Below, piece after piece: positions 44,437-56,032 of a DNA stretch of 64,000 bases. The DNA comes from Brevibacillus sp. JNUCC-41. GTDB lineage: Bacteria > Bacillota > Bacilli > Bacillales > DSM-1321. The notes beneath the pieces were generated by a model. The model was given only the letters and a program-made list of their open reading frames with translations. It made no database searches and was not told the DNA's origin. The DNA lies in assembly GCF_014844095.1 (NCBI RefSeq), contig NZ_CP062163.1:3009501-3073500 (forward strand), in the 5' to 3' direction. The stretch's first letter is position 1. Each line of letters opens with the position of its first letter. Both the position numbers and the translations under genes were made by a program.

Positions 44437-45618
44437 ATGAGGGGCACAATGGTGCCATTGCAGGAAAATAAACGGATCGTAAGCATCGATGTTTTACGTG
44501 GATTAGCCATTTTAGGTATTTTTTTAGTGAATATGCCTTCTTTCCACTCTCCGCTCTTGTACATAGATGGTGAAGAGCGGTGGTCAGGGGGATGGGACAG
44601 GATTTTGTACAGATTCAGTGATATTGTCGCACAGGCCAGCTTTTATCCGTTATTCGCCTTTCTGTTCGGTTTCGGGGCAATCATACTAGCTGTAAGGGCT
44701 GAAGAAAAGGGCATTTCATTTCCTTTACTATATATGAAAAGGCTAAGTTTCCTGCTGATACTTGGATGCTTTCATGCCTTTTTCATTTGGCATGGGGACA
44801 TCCTCATTAATTATGCTGTATTTGGGTTTGCCTTTTTATTTTTTTATAAAATGAAGGGCAGGAATTTAATTCTACTAGGCTCGGTTTGTTATGTCCTGCC
44901 TTTTGCGATATTGGGTTCACTATTTCTTATATTGGGCATTTTTGATAGGGAAGGGATGGCAATAACGACTGATTCGGCGATGATGAAACAGTCTTTGGAA
45001 GTTTATCAATCTGGTACATTAGCGGACATAATGAGTCAAAGGGCACTGGATTGGTATATGGTGAACAACCCTTATAATGCCATTATCCTTTTTTTATCGA
45101 TTTTTCCGTTTTTTTTAATTGGTGCAGGCGTTGCAAAACAAGGCATTCTCCAAAATCCAACCCAATATAAACGACAATTGAAAATGATTTCGATTGTAAG
45201 CTTGTTATTGGGCATGTCAATTAAGATTCTGCCATATGTGACGGTTTACCATTTTGGTACGATATTCGTGCAAGATTATTTGGGAGGACCATTACTTACG
45301 ATTTTTTATATCACGGCAATTGCGCTTTTGGCGGAACAGGCAGGGGCTTTCCGCCTCTTACATCCGCTTTCGTATATCGGAAGGATGTCGATGAGCAATT
45401 ACTTGTTCCAATCGATGGTAAGTACGGCCATTTTTTATTCATATGGACTTGGTTTATATGGATCCGTCTCTTATACGACAGGATTTGTTTTCTTAATAGC
45501 CCTGTTTTGCCTGCAAATTCTGCTTTCCTTAATGTGGATGGGGCTGTTTAAATACGGACCGGTTGAATATATATGGCGTTTGGTTACATATGGTAAAAAA
45601 CCGGTTATGCGCAGGTAG
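44437..45618 (+). CDS. DUF418-domain membrane protein
   Basis: A 393-residue integral membrane protein with about ten helices. The N terminus RIVSIDVLRGLAILGIFLVNMPSF is the signature of the DUF418/YeiB-like acyltransferase-related family, and the C-terminal GRMSMSNYLFQSMVSTAIFYSYGLGLYG is the DUF418 domain. AAGGGGGTG six bases before the ATG at 44437 sets the start. It follows the MFS gene by 41 bases and may share its transcript. Function of the family is not established. Confidence 0.87.
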   Translation: MRGTMVPLQENKRIVSIDVLRGLAILGIFLVNMPSFHSPLLYIDGEERWSGGWDRILYRFSDIVAQASFYPLFAFLFGFGAIILAVRAEEKGISFPLLYMKRLSFLLILGCFHAFFIWHGDILINYAVFGFAFLFFYKMKGRNLILLGSVCYVLPFAILGSLFLILGIFDREGMAITTDSAMMKQSLEVYQSGTLADIMSQRALDWYMVNNPYNAIILFLSIFPFFLIGAGVAKQGILQNPTQYKRQLKMISIVSLLLGMSIKILPYVTVYHFGTIFVQDYLGGPLLTIFYITAIALLAEQAGAFRLLHPLSYIGRMSMSNYLFQSMVSTAIFYSYGLGLYGSVSYTTGFVFLIALFCLQILLSLMWMGLFKYGPVEYIWRLVTYGKKPVMRR

Positions 45619-45758
45619 GGACCTATTAAGAATATATGTAAATGATGTTCATTAAATTGTTGGTTTTTACCCATTCAAGTAGATCCTTAGTTTTGTTTTT
45701 TTGTAAAAGCCTATGATATGATGAAGATGAAATGGAAACTGAACGAGGGGGCAAAAAA

Positions 45759-46100
45759 ATGACACATATGCATATTACGGCTTGGGTTATCGGAATCATT
45801 CTTTTCTTTGTCACATATTCGATGCTTAAAGGTGGAAATCCGAAAGCGAAAATGCTACATATGATAACACGGTTGTTCTATCTATTGATTTTCCTGACTG
45901 GCGGAATGCTGATCACTGATTTTGGTGCTTACGCAGTAAAAATGATTGTTGGAATCATCGTGATTGCGGCGATGGAGATGGTGCTGGTCCGTACGAAAAA
46001 AGGGAAAAGCACAAGCGCCATGTGGATATTGTTCATCGTAGCGTTTGTATTCGTCCTTTATTTAGGGCTTTCGCTGCCACAAGGAATGGACTTTTTCTAA
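45759..46100 (+). CDS. yisL: DUF1516 membrane protein YisL
   Basis: A 113-residue protein with four membrane helices, starting MTHMHITAWVIGIILFFVTY, which is the YisL (DUF1516) pattern. GAGGGGG lies about 7 bases before the ATG at 45759. A possible promoter TTGTTT (45693-45698) / TATGAT (45717-45722) with 18-base spacing lies upstream. It precedes yisN and asnO as in B. subtilis. Function unknown. Confidence 0.88.
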   Translation: MTHMHITAWVIGIILFFVTYSMLKGGNPKAKMLHMITRLFYLLIFLTGGMLITDFGAYAVKMIVGIIVIAAMEMVLVRTKKGKSTSAMWILFIVAFVFVLYLGLSLPQGMDFF

Positions 46101-46113
46101 TGTAGAATTGAAG

Positions 46114-46150
46114 ACGGGTAAATGAGGATATCTCATTTACCCGTTTTCTT
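46114..46150. terminator. Terminator between yisL and yisN
   Basis: A perfect 13-bp stem (46114-46126 with 46132-46144) closes on GATAT, followed by TTTC and TTTT. Confidence 0.88.
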
Positions 46151-46157
46151 TTACCCA

Positions 46158-46724
46158 TTATTGTGAATTCACTTTCTCAATGACGATCCTTTTTCCAGTG
46201 TTCAGGGTGAATTCAAAACGATCGTGATCCTTTTTCCCATAAGAAAAGTGGTGTTGGACGAGGCATATTTGACTCTCGTTATCAAAGGTGAAGAAATTAA
46301 CGCCGGACTGGTTAGGGACTGCCCTTAAAAAGGTGAGCTGGTTATAACTATATATACAATCATAAATAGAAAAATCAAGTGAATTCAATGTCGTTACAAA
46401 TTGGAAAAAGGAATCATCGTTCAATTCTTCCAATAAGCGTTCAAAAGAGTAGAGTAGTTTTTTGCGTATCCGAATGGGCTCATTTTCCCTTAAGAAGGTA
46501 ATTTCCCGGTGAAGCAGGATTTTCCCCTCTTCTTCAACTACTCCTTGCTGCCAGCGCCCACCCCTGTACACTTCAATGATGCTATCAACGTGGTCTTCAA
46601 TGGAGCAGGCCTCATCTGTTTCATCATCGAAAAAAATCCATTGTTGATTGATATTTTCCACTGTTCCTTCGGTAAAAGCTCTTGTTTGCCTGTTCATTAA
46701 CTTGATTCGTTGTTGCTGACTCAT
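46158..46724 (-). CDS. yisN: DUF2777 family protein YisN
   Basis: A 188-residue soluble, acidic protein starting MSQQQRIKLMNRQTRAFTEG, placed between yisL and asnO like B. subtilis yisN (DUF2777). It shows mixed beta and helical segments and no motif that reveals activity. GGAGG lies 7 bases before the ATG. The identification leans on gene order. Confidence 0.7.
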   Translation of the reverse strand: MSQQQRIKLMNRQTRAFTEGTVENINQQWIFFDDETDEACSIEDHVDSIIEVYRGGRWQQGVVEEEGKILLHREITFLRENEPIRIRKKLLYSFERLLEELNDDSFFQFVTTLNSLDFSIYDCIYSYNQLTFLRAVPNQSGVNFFTFDNESQICLVQHHFSYGKKDHDRFEFTLNTGKRIVIEKVNSQ

Positions 46725-47009
46725 ACATATACCTCCAATAGTGGAATCCTCACCTACTTTTTAGTCAAAATCCAATGAAAATATAACTGTATATTTTAAA
46801 ATATTATGGACAAATAACCATCTTTCCGTCTTTGCATAGGCTATGTTTAAACAAGGGATGCTTTGCTCAACAATTCATTAACAACGCCGGGCGATGTGGG
46901 CAGGGTAGTCCTACGGAATAGCTGATCGATACTTAGGGACTGTAAATCTTTTTTAAGACAGGGAGCCAATATATTTTTGTTGGTCCGGATAGAAAGGATG
47001 AAGTGTAAA

Positions 47010-48857
47010 ATGTGTGGGATAACAGGCTGGGTGCATTTTCAAAAAGATTTACGGACAAAAACGAAAACACTGGAAAACATGACAAAAACGTTGGCAAAGC
47101 GGGGGCCAGACGAAGAAAATGTTTGGAGCGAAGCCCATGCAGCCTTTGGTCATAAACGGTTAACGGTTGTCGATGCGGAAGGCGGAAAACAGCCGATGAC
47201 GAAAAATCACGAAAACGGCAGATATACACTTTGTTATAATGGTGAGCTATATAACACCGAGGATATTCGTAAACAGCTATTATTAAAAGGATATTCCTTT
47301 AACGGTCATTCTGATACAGAAGTTTTACTAACTTCTTATATGGAATGGAAAGAAAAATGCATTGACTTGTTCAATGGGATTTTTGCATTTGCGATTTGGG
47401 ATGAAAAGGAACAGAAATTATTCGTTGGAAGAGATCGCATGGGGGTAAAACCATTCTTTTACGCGGAAAGGGACGGCGGGTTCATTTTCGGATCGGAGCT
47501 TAAGGCCATCCTGGCCCATCCGGATGTTAAAACGGAGATTGACCGCGAAGGGTTGTCAGAAGTTTTTGGTGTTGGCCCATCCCGAAAGCCAGGTTCAGGT
47601 GTATTTCATAATATCCATGAATTAAGGCCTGCCCATGCGCTTACCTTATCAAGGAAAGGCCTCCGGATTTGGAGATATTGGAATGTGAAAAGCGAAGAAC
47701 ATCGGGATACTCTTGATGAGACGACCGATAAGGTTCGCTTCCTTGTCGAAGATGCAGTCACACGGCAACTTGTATCAGATGTTCCTCTTTGTACCTTCTT
47801 ATCGGGAGGGCTTGACTCAAGCGCGATAACAGCCATTGCGGCTAACGCCTATCAAAAAGAAGGAAAAGGCCAGCTTCATACCTATTCCATCGATTATGAA
47901 GATAATGAGCGCTATTTTAAGGCAAATGATTTTCAGCCTAACTCTGATGGGTATTGGATTAAAAAGATGTCGGAGACCTTTAACACGGTTCACCATTCAT
48001 CGATCATCACCCAAGAGCAGTTGACGGATTATTTAACGGAAGCTGTCCTTGTAAAGGACCTCCCGGGCATGGCGGATGTCGATTCTTCTTTACTTTGGTT
48101 TTGTAAGGAAATCAAACGGGATTTTGTCGTAGGCCTATCCGGCGAATGTGCGGATGAAATTTTTGGAGGTTATCCTTGGTTTCATCGTGAGGATGATTTG
48201 AATCGTGCTGGTTTTCCATGGATGAGATCGACCGGGGAGCGGGCATCTTTATTAAAAACGGAATGGCGTGAGAAATTGAAGCTGGAGGAATATGCGCAGG
48301 AAGCTTATTTGACCACCCTTGCCGAAACGCCTAAATTGGAAGGGGAAAGCGGTGTGGCAGCAAAACGGAGAGAGCTTTTCTATATGAACTTATTATGGTT
48401 CATGACGACGCTCCTTGACCGGAAGGACCGGATGAGTATGGGGGCAAGTTTAGAGGTGCGCGTGCCATTTGCCGACCATCGCCTAGTTGAATATGCATGG
48501 AACATTCCTTGGGAAATGAAAATGGAAGGCAACCGTGAAAAGGGTATTCTAAGGAAAGCGTTGGAGGGGCTGTTACCTGATGAGGTATTGTATCGTAAAA
48601 AAAGTCCATATCCAAAAACCCATAACCCTATATATACAGACCGTGTGCAGGCGTGGTTGAAAGACTTACTTACGGATAAAAATTCGGTCCTGCATGAGTT
48701 TTTCGATAAAAAGAAGCTAACCGATATAGTAGATTCCAAGGGTGCCGCCTTTAAAGTGCCGTGGTTCGGGCAATTGATGTCAGGTCCACAGTTGCTCGCT
48801 CACTTGGCACAAACCCATGTATGGTTCAAAGAATATGATATCCAAATAATCGATTGA
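47010..48857 (+). CDS. asnO: Glutamine-dependent asparagine synthetase AsnO
   Basis: AsnO makes asparagine from aspartate, ATP and glutamine. The N-terminal glutaminase must start with cysteine, so the ATG at 47010 giving MCGITGWVHF is chosen over longer frames. RGPDEENVW, the YNGELYN block and the synthetase SGGLDSSAITAIA (ATP loop) are intact, as is GLSGECADEIFGGYPWFH. B. subtilis AsnO is linked to sporulation. The 615-residue length fits the family. Bidirectional terminator follows. Confidence 0.94.
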   Translation: MCGITGWVHFQKDLRTKTKTLENMTKTLAKRGPDEENVWSEAHAAFGHKRLTVVDAEGGKQPMTKNHENGRYTLCYNGELYNTEDIRKQLLLKGYSFNGHSDTEVLLTSYMEWKEKCIDLFNGIFAFAIWDEKEQKLFVGRDRMGVKPFFYAERDGGFIFGSELKAILAHPDVKTEIDREGLSEVFGVGPSRKPGSGVFHNIHELRPAHALTLSRKGLRIWRYWNVKSEEHRDTLDETTDKVRFLVEDAVTRQLVSDVPLCTFLSGGLDSSAITAIAANAYQKEGKGQLHTYSIDYEDNERYFKANDFQPNSDGYWIKKMSETFNTVHHSSIITQEQLTDYLTEAVLVKDLPGMADVDSSLLWFCKEIKRDFVVGLSGECADEIFGGYPWFHREDDLNRAGFPWMRSTGERASLLKTEWREKLKLEEYAQEAYLTTLAETPKLEGESGVAAKRRELFYMNLLWFMTTLLDRKDRMSMGASLEVRVPFADHRLVEYAWNIPWEMKMEGNREKGILRKALEGLLPDEVLYRKKSPYPKTHNPIYTDRVQAWLKDLLTDKNSVLHEFFDKKKLTDIVDSKGAAFKVPWFGQLMSGPQLLAHLAQTHVWFKEYDIQIID

Positions 48858-48859
48858 AA

Positions 48860-48896
48860 AAAACGGGGCGGATGATTTTCATTTGCCCCGTTTTCA
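48860..48896. terminator. Terminator between asnO and the neopullulanase gene
   Basis: AAAACGGGGC (48860-48869) pairs with GCCCCGTTTT (48885-48894) between convergent genes. Confidence 0.85.
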
Positions 48897-48901
48897 TTGC
48901 C

Positions 48902-51022
<2,121 letters not shown>

Positions 51023-52276
51023 GTGAAGAAGTTGATTTTTCATTTGTTCATGTCCATGTTTTTTATCGTTAGTGTAAGTGCTTGTGGTACCAGTTCAGAT
51101 TTGGAAAATGAGGTAGTGAAAGAAAATAAGAAAAAAGAAGACGAAGCAGCCAGCAATGAAGCGAAGCCGGAAAAATTGATCATTTGGGAGGAAAAAGGTA
51201 AAGCAGAGGCCCTAATGCCGGTTATTGAAGCTTTTGAAAAGGAATATGGAATCAAAGTTGAGCATGAAGAGCTTGAAATAGATTCCGAGATGTATGAGAG
51301 GCTTCGAAGTGATGGGCCAATCGGAAACGGAAAGGCCCCGGATGTCGTAACTTTTTCTCATGAAAAAGTCGGGCAAATCGTGAAGGAAGGCTTAATTCAG
51401 GAAATGAAGGTGAAAGATGAGGTATTGAACGCCTTCATTGAACCTTCAATTAGTGGGGAGATGTACCAAGATAAGGTATTTGGATTGCCTAAATCGGTAA
51501 ACACATCCGTATTCATTTATAACAAAAAACTGATGGCTAAGGCTCCTGAGACGATGAATGCCCTTTATAAAATGGCGAAGGAATTAAGAAAGGATAACGT
51601 GCATGGTTACTATGCCAAATGGAATGATTTCCATGATTCTTATGGAGTGATCGCTGGAATGGGAGGTTATATTTTTAAAGATAAGAATGGAAAACTGGAC
51701 CCTTCCGACATTGGTTTGAATAATAAGGGTGCCATAAAAGGGGCTGCTTACATCCAAAAATGGTATAGGGCGGGTTTGATTCCTAAAGGTGACAAGGCAG
51801 CGAGCGAGAAGTTGTTTGTACAAGGGAATTTGGCTTCTATCATGAGTGACGGTGACTCATTTAACGGGCGAAAGGATACAGGAATTGCCCCCATGCCCAA
51901 ATTGCCAAATGGCCAGCCAATGAAAACGTTGATGGAAATCAAAGGCTGGCATGTAACAGCATTCACAAAACATCCTTATTGGTCTACTAAGTTAGTTGAA
52001 TATTTGACAAATGATGATAATGCAATGCAGCGTTATGACTTAACAGGAGAAATCCCTCCTAATAAATCAATCAAACACAATGCCGCCAACAATGAAAATG
52101 AAAGGGCACAAGCCATAAGCATACAATTACAATACGCTGAACCAGTGCCGAATATACCGGAAATGAATAGGGTATGGGGACCGATGAATGCCGCCATGGA
52201 TGAAATAAGCACTCAAAAAGCAAAACCAAAAAGGGTCTTGGATAAAGCGGTTAAGACGATAAAAAAAGAACGTTGA
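51023..52276 (+). CDS. Maltodextrin-type extracellular solute-binding lipoprotein
   Basis: A 417-residue ABC-type binding protein resembling MdxE/MalE. The signal peptide ends in VSAC, so the protein is lipid anchored. The charged linker KENKKKEDEAASNEAKPEK is followed by LIIWEEKGKAEALMPVIEAFEKEYGIKVEHEE and the GKAPDVVTFSHEKVGQIVKEGLIQE segment of the family. GTG at 51023 is preferred because AAGGAG lies 7 bases upstream; an ATG at 51017 is too close. No permease or ATPase genes follow, so its transporter partner is elsewhere or absent. Confidence 0.85.
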   Translation: MKKLIFHLFMSMFFIVSVSACGTSSDLENEVVKENKKKEDEAASNEAKPEKLIIWEEKGKAEALMPVIEAFEKEYGIKVEHEELEIDSEMYERLRSDGPIGNGKAPDVVTFSHEKVGQIVKEGLIQEMKVKDEVLNAFIEPSISGEMYQDKVFGLPKSVNTSVFIYNKKLMAKAPETMNALYKMAKELRKDNVHGYYAKWNDFHDSYGVIAGMGGYIFKDKNGKLDPSDIGLNNKGAIKGAAYIQKWYRAGLIPKGDKAASEKLFVQGNLASIMSDGDSFNGRKDTGIAPMPKLPNGQPMKTLMEIKGWHVTAFTKHPYWSTKLVEYLTNDDNAMQRYDLTGEIPPNKSIKHNAANNENERAQAISIQLQYAEPVPNIPEMNRVWGPMNAAMDEISTQKAKPKRVLDKAVKTIKKER

Positions 52277-52425
52277 TCGTGTTCTGATTTTCTTGATTCG
52301 GTAACCATGACCAGTACCCCCAATTTGTCCCTTTAGTGTAAAGTTTTTTATAAATTGGATTTGACGTTAAGGGGTCAAAAGGCTAATCTTAAAGGCGTAA
52401 AGAGATAGCTAGGAGGAGAGCGGAT

Positions 52426-53961
52426 ATGAGAAAAAGAGTGTTATCACTCGCTTTAATTCCGTTGCTTCTTTTTTACGCCATTCCAGTAGGAGCAGCTGAA
52501 AAAGAACAACGAACTTGGAAGGATGAAATCGTATATTCATTATTGGTCGACAGATTTTTCGATGGGAATACTCAAAATAACGGAGACGCGAACGTGAATG
52601 ACCCTTCCACGTTTAATGGTGGGGATTTCGAGGGTGTCACGAAGAAACTGAATTATTTAAAAGATATGGGTTATACCGCTATCATCCTTTCACCGATTTT
52701 CGCTAATGATAAAAATGGCTATCATGGCGATTGGGTGGCAGATTTCTATAAGACGGATAAACATTATGGGACATTGAAAGAGTTTAAAAAACTCGTGAAT
52801 GAGGCACATAAACGCAATATGAAGGTGATCATTGATTTTCAAGCAAATAATGTGGGTCCTGACTCCACGTGGCTGACTGATCCAAAAAAACAAGATTGGT
52901 TCCATGAAGAAAAAAAGATTTCCCAGGACAGTAGCCAAAAGGATTTGGAAACAGGCTGGGTCGATGATCTTCCAGATTTGAATCAAGATAATGAGGAAAC
53001 AAGGAAATATTTACTTGATGCTGCCAAATGGTGGATAACGGAAACTGATATTGATGGTTACCGTATAAATAAAGTCCAATACGTAGCAAAAGATTTTTGG
53101 AAGGAATTTGTGGATGCAGTCAAATCTGAAAAATCAAATTTCTATACAATCGGCGATGTACAAGGTGATGCCGATTTGATATCAAGCTACAAGAAGACGG
53201 GTATCGATGCTTTTATGGCTTATCCACAAAATGCTGAGCTACGGGAAGCATTTGCTGCACCCGATAAAGAATTGAAGCCTGTTTTTAATGCGTTTGAGAA
53301 AAGCGAAGATGAATTAGGGGGCACTGCCCAGCAGGCATTATTCATGGATACACAGGGAATGCCCCGTTTTACAAAGGATGCAGCGGACCATAACGAAAAT
53401 CCAGGTTCCAGATGGAGAATGGCGCTGTCGTATCTATATACGATGCCAGGGGTGCCAATCGTATTTTATGGATCGGAAATTGCCTTGAATGGGGATATTG
53501 CCCCGGATAATCACAAGTTGATGAATTTTAAGACCGAACAGGAATTGGTGGAATATATAACAAAGCTTTCTGAGCTCAGAGACATGTACCCAGCGTTGGT
53601 TAAGGGGGATATGGAGCTTTTATATGAAAAAGGTGGAACTTCGGTATTCAAGCGTGTATATGGTGATGAAACGATTGTCGTTGCCATGAACAATACGACT
53701 GAAACTCAAATGATAAACCTTACTGATAAGGAACTTGAAAGAAATAAAGAGTTGAGAGGTATGCTGAATGGGGATCTGGTCCGCAGTAAGGACAACAGTT
53801 ACTCTATCGTAATCGACCGGGAGACGACGGAAGTATACACACTGTCACCTAAATCGATTATTAATATTCCTTACCTGTTAGTCATAGGATTGGTTCTTCT
53901 TATTTTTGGTATATTCATTGCATTGGTTATTAAGCGTTCAAAACGGAACCAACCAAAATAA
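52426..53961 (+). CDS. Membrane-anchored GH13 amylase-like protein lacking catalytic residues
   Basis: A 511-residue protein with a signal peptide (cleavage after VGA, about residue 23), a GH13 barrel and a C-terminal membrane helix (482-502) with a basic tail RSKRNQPK. Compared with active Bacillus amylases of this type, region I has Asn142 for His, region II reads GYRINKVQYV with Asn215 for the nucleophile Asp, region III reads TIGDVQG with Asp244 for Glu, and region IV reads MDTQGMPRF with Gly311 for Asp. All three catalytic positions are lost while the fold is kept, so it should bind rather than cut. It follows the binding lipoprotein by 149 bases, behind AGGAGGAG. Confidence 0.9.
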   Translation: MRKRVLSLALIPLLLFYAIPVGAAEKEQRTWKDEIVYSLLVDRFFDGNTQNNGDANVNDPSTFNGGDFEGVTKKLNYLKDMGYTAIILSPIFANDKNGYHGDWVADFYKTDKHYGTLKEFKKLVNEAHKRNMKVIIDFQANNVGPDSTWLTDPKKQDWFHEEKKISQDSSQKDLETGWVDDLPDLNQDNEETRKYLLDAAKWWITETDIDGYRINKVQYVAKDFWKEFVDAVKSEKSNFYTIGDVQGDADLISSYKKTGIDAFMAYPQNAELREAFAAPDKELKPVFNAFEKSEDELGGTAQQALFMDTQGMPRFTKDAADHNENPGSRWRMALSYLYTMPGVPIVFYGSEIALNGDIAPDNHKLMNFKTEQELVEYITKLSELRDMYPALVKGDMELLYEKGGTSVFKRVYGDETIVVAMNNTTETQMINLTDKELERNKELRGMLNGDLVRSKDNSYSIVIDRETTEVYTLSPKSIINIPYLLVIGLVLLIFGIFIALVIKRSKRNQPK

Positions 53962-54040
53962 TCATATACCTCTCGATTGTCGGTAGCCGCCAAACATTGT
54001 CCCTAAGGCTTTGTGGAAAACAGGATCGGGAGGTTACAGC

Positions 54041-55690
54041 ATGAATAAGACCTGGTGGAAAGAAGCGGTCTGCTATCAAATATACCCGCGCAGTTTCATG
54101 GATAGTAATGGTGATGGAGTCGGTGATATAAAAGGGCTGATTTCAAAGCTTGACTATTTGCAGGAATTAGGGATTGATGTTATTTGGATTTGTCCGTTTT
54201 ATAAATCGCCCAATGCGGATAATGGCTATGATATTAGTGACTATCAAGCAGTTTCCAATGAATTCGGTTCAATCGAAGATATTGATCTGTTATTGAAAGA
54301 TGTTCATGGACGTGGGATGAAGGTGATACTCGATCTTGTTTTGAATCATACAAGCGATGAGCACCCCTGGTTCGTAGAGTCACGTTCGTCCCGCGATAAT
54401 CCGAAACGGGATTGGTATATATGGAGGGATGGGCAGGACGGTCGTGAGCCAAATAATTGGGAAAGCATCTTTTCCGGAAGTGCCTGGAAATTCGATGAAA
54501 GGACCAATCAATACTATTTACATTTATTTGCCGAAAAGCAGCCAGACTTAAACTGGAAAAATACTGATGTACGAAAGGCATTATATGAAATGGTCAATTG
54601 GTGGCTAGATAAGGGAATCGATGGCTTCCGGATTGATGCGATCACGCATATTCATAAGCGTGATGGCCTTCCGGATATGCACAATCCTTATTGGCATCAG
54701 TACGTACCAGCGTTTGAAATGCACACCAATCAGGACGGGATTCTGGATTACCTTCAGGAGTTGAAAGAAGAGACTTTCTCTAAGTATGATATCATGACGG
54801 TCGGTGAGGCCAATGGCGTCAGGATTGAGCAGGCGGAAGAATGGGTCGGGGAATCGAATGGGAAGTTCAATATGATCTTTCAATTTGAACATCTTGGGCT
54901 TTGGAATAGGGGTCAGAATCACGACGTTGATGTTCAGGGGTTAAAGCGCACACTGACCAAATGGCAAAAGGGGCTGAAAAACAAAGGATGGAATGCTTTG
55001 TTTTTTGAAAATCATGACCAGCCAAGAAGTGTATCAACTTGGGGAAATGATCATCAATACTGGTTGGAAAGCGCAAAGATGATTGGGGCTCTATACTTTT
55101 TCATGCAAGGCACACCTTTTATTTATCAAGGCCAGGAAATTGGCATGACGAATGTCCAATTTGATTCGATTGATGATTATGATGATGTAGGAATGAAAAA
55201 TTTTTACCGGATAGAGACCTCCAAAGGTCGTCCGCATGATGAAATCATGAACATTATCTGGCATAGCGGCCGGGATAATTCACGAACACCGATGCAATGG
55301 AATGATATCGAAAATGGCGGTTTCACGAAAGGAACACCTTGGATGAGGGTTAATTCCAATTATCGAGCCATTAATGTAGAACAGCAGAAAAATGACCCCT
55401 CATCCATTTATCATTTTTATAAAAAGATGATTGATCTTCGAAAAAAACATCAGGTCCTTGTTTATGGCGAATATGAATTATTATGGGAAGACCACCCTGA
55501 ACTTTATATTTATACAAGAAACATGAATGATAATTCAGTTATGGTAGTATGTAATTTTAGTATGAATCACCACCAAGTCGACCTCTCTTACTGGGGGGAA
55601 ATGGAACTTTTGCTAGCTAATTATGAGGATTGTCCTGAGGTGTCCCTTATTGATTTACGTCCATATGAAACGAGGGTTTATCGTTATTAA
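54041..55690 (+). CDS. Oligo-1,6-glucosidase/alpha-glucosidase (GH13)
   Basis: A 549-residue cytoplasmic exo-alpha-glucosidase of the MalL type, releasing glucose from isomaltose or short malto-oligosaccharides. It starts NKTWWKEAVCYQIYPRSFMDSNGDG and has DLVLNHTSDEHPWF, GFRIDAITHI with nucleophile Asp199, VGEANGV with Glu256, and FENHDQPR with Asp326, so it is active by motif. GGGAGG 7 bases before the ATG at 54041 sets the start. It ends the glucan operon before a strong terminator. Confidence 0.93.
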   Translation: MNKTWWKEAVCYQIYPRSFMDSNGDGVGDIKGLISKLDYLQELGIDVIWICPFYKSPNADNGYDISDYQAVSNEFGSIEDIDLLLKDVHGRGMKVILDLVLNHTSDEHPWFVESRSSRDNPKRDWYIWRDGQDGREPNNWESIFSGSAWKFDERTNQYYLHLFAEKQPDLNWKNTDVRKALYEMVNWWLDKGIDGFRIDAITHIHKRDGLPDMHNPYWHQYVPAFEMHTNQDGILDYLQELKEETFSKYDIMTVGEANGVRIEQAEEWVGESNGKFNMIFQFEHLGLWNRGQNHDVDVQGLKRTLTKWQKGLKNKGWNALFFENHDQPRSVSTWGNDHQYWLESAKMIGALYFFMQGTPFIYQGQEIGMTNVQFDSIDDYDDVGMKNFYRIETSKGRPHDEIMNIIWHSGRDNSRTPMQWNDIENGGFTKGTPWMRVNSNYRAINVEQQKNDPSSIYHFYKKMIDLRKKHQVLVYGEYELLWEDHPELYIYTRNMNDNSVMVVCNFSMNHHQVDLSYWGEMELLLANYEDCPEVSLIDLRPYETRVYRY

Positions 55691-56032
55691 TTGGTAAATC
55701 ACTTCTATGGTCTTGATTGGAAATCAGCTTAAAACCTATGTAGTTAGTCGTCTGACTTCTTGGTCTTCAATAGACACGCCATTTTTTTAGAAGCTGATCA
55801 TACATCAGCTTCTTTTTGAATTTTAAAACAGAAATGAAAAAAACGGAAAAGTAAGTATTTTCTGAAAAATTAAACAAACATTTAAAAAAGTATGGATATA
55901 ACTATCGAACTGAGTGTATTATGAATACATACAAAATGTATAAATATAAAACGAATATTAGCGAAGTGTTTATTGGTATTCACCTTGTATTAAATGAAGT
56001 CAAAAAGGGCTAAGAGGGGAGAGGGGAAATGC
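55691..56032. other. 342-base gap before the LacI gene
   Basis: No gene. It contains a strong terminator at 55790-55817. Near 55914-55950 GTATT-ATG-AATAC and ATACAT-ACAAA-ATGTAT form overlapping AT-rich dyads that could be an autoregulatory site. Confidence 0.5.
55790..55817 (+). terminator. Terminator of the glucosidase gene
   Basis: GAAGCTGAT (55790-55798) pairs with ATCAGCTTC (55804-55812) around CATAC, followed by TTTTT. Confidence 0.9.
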
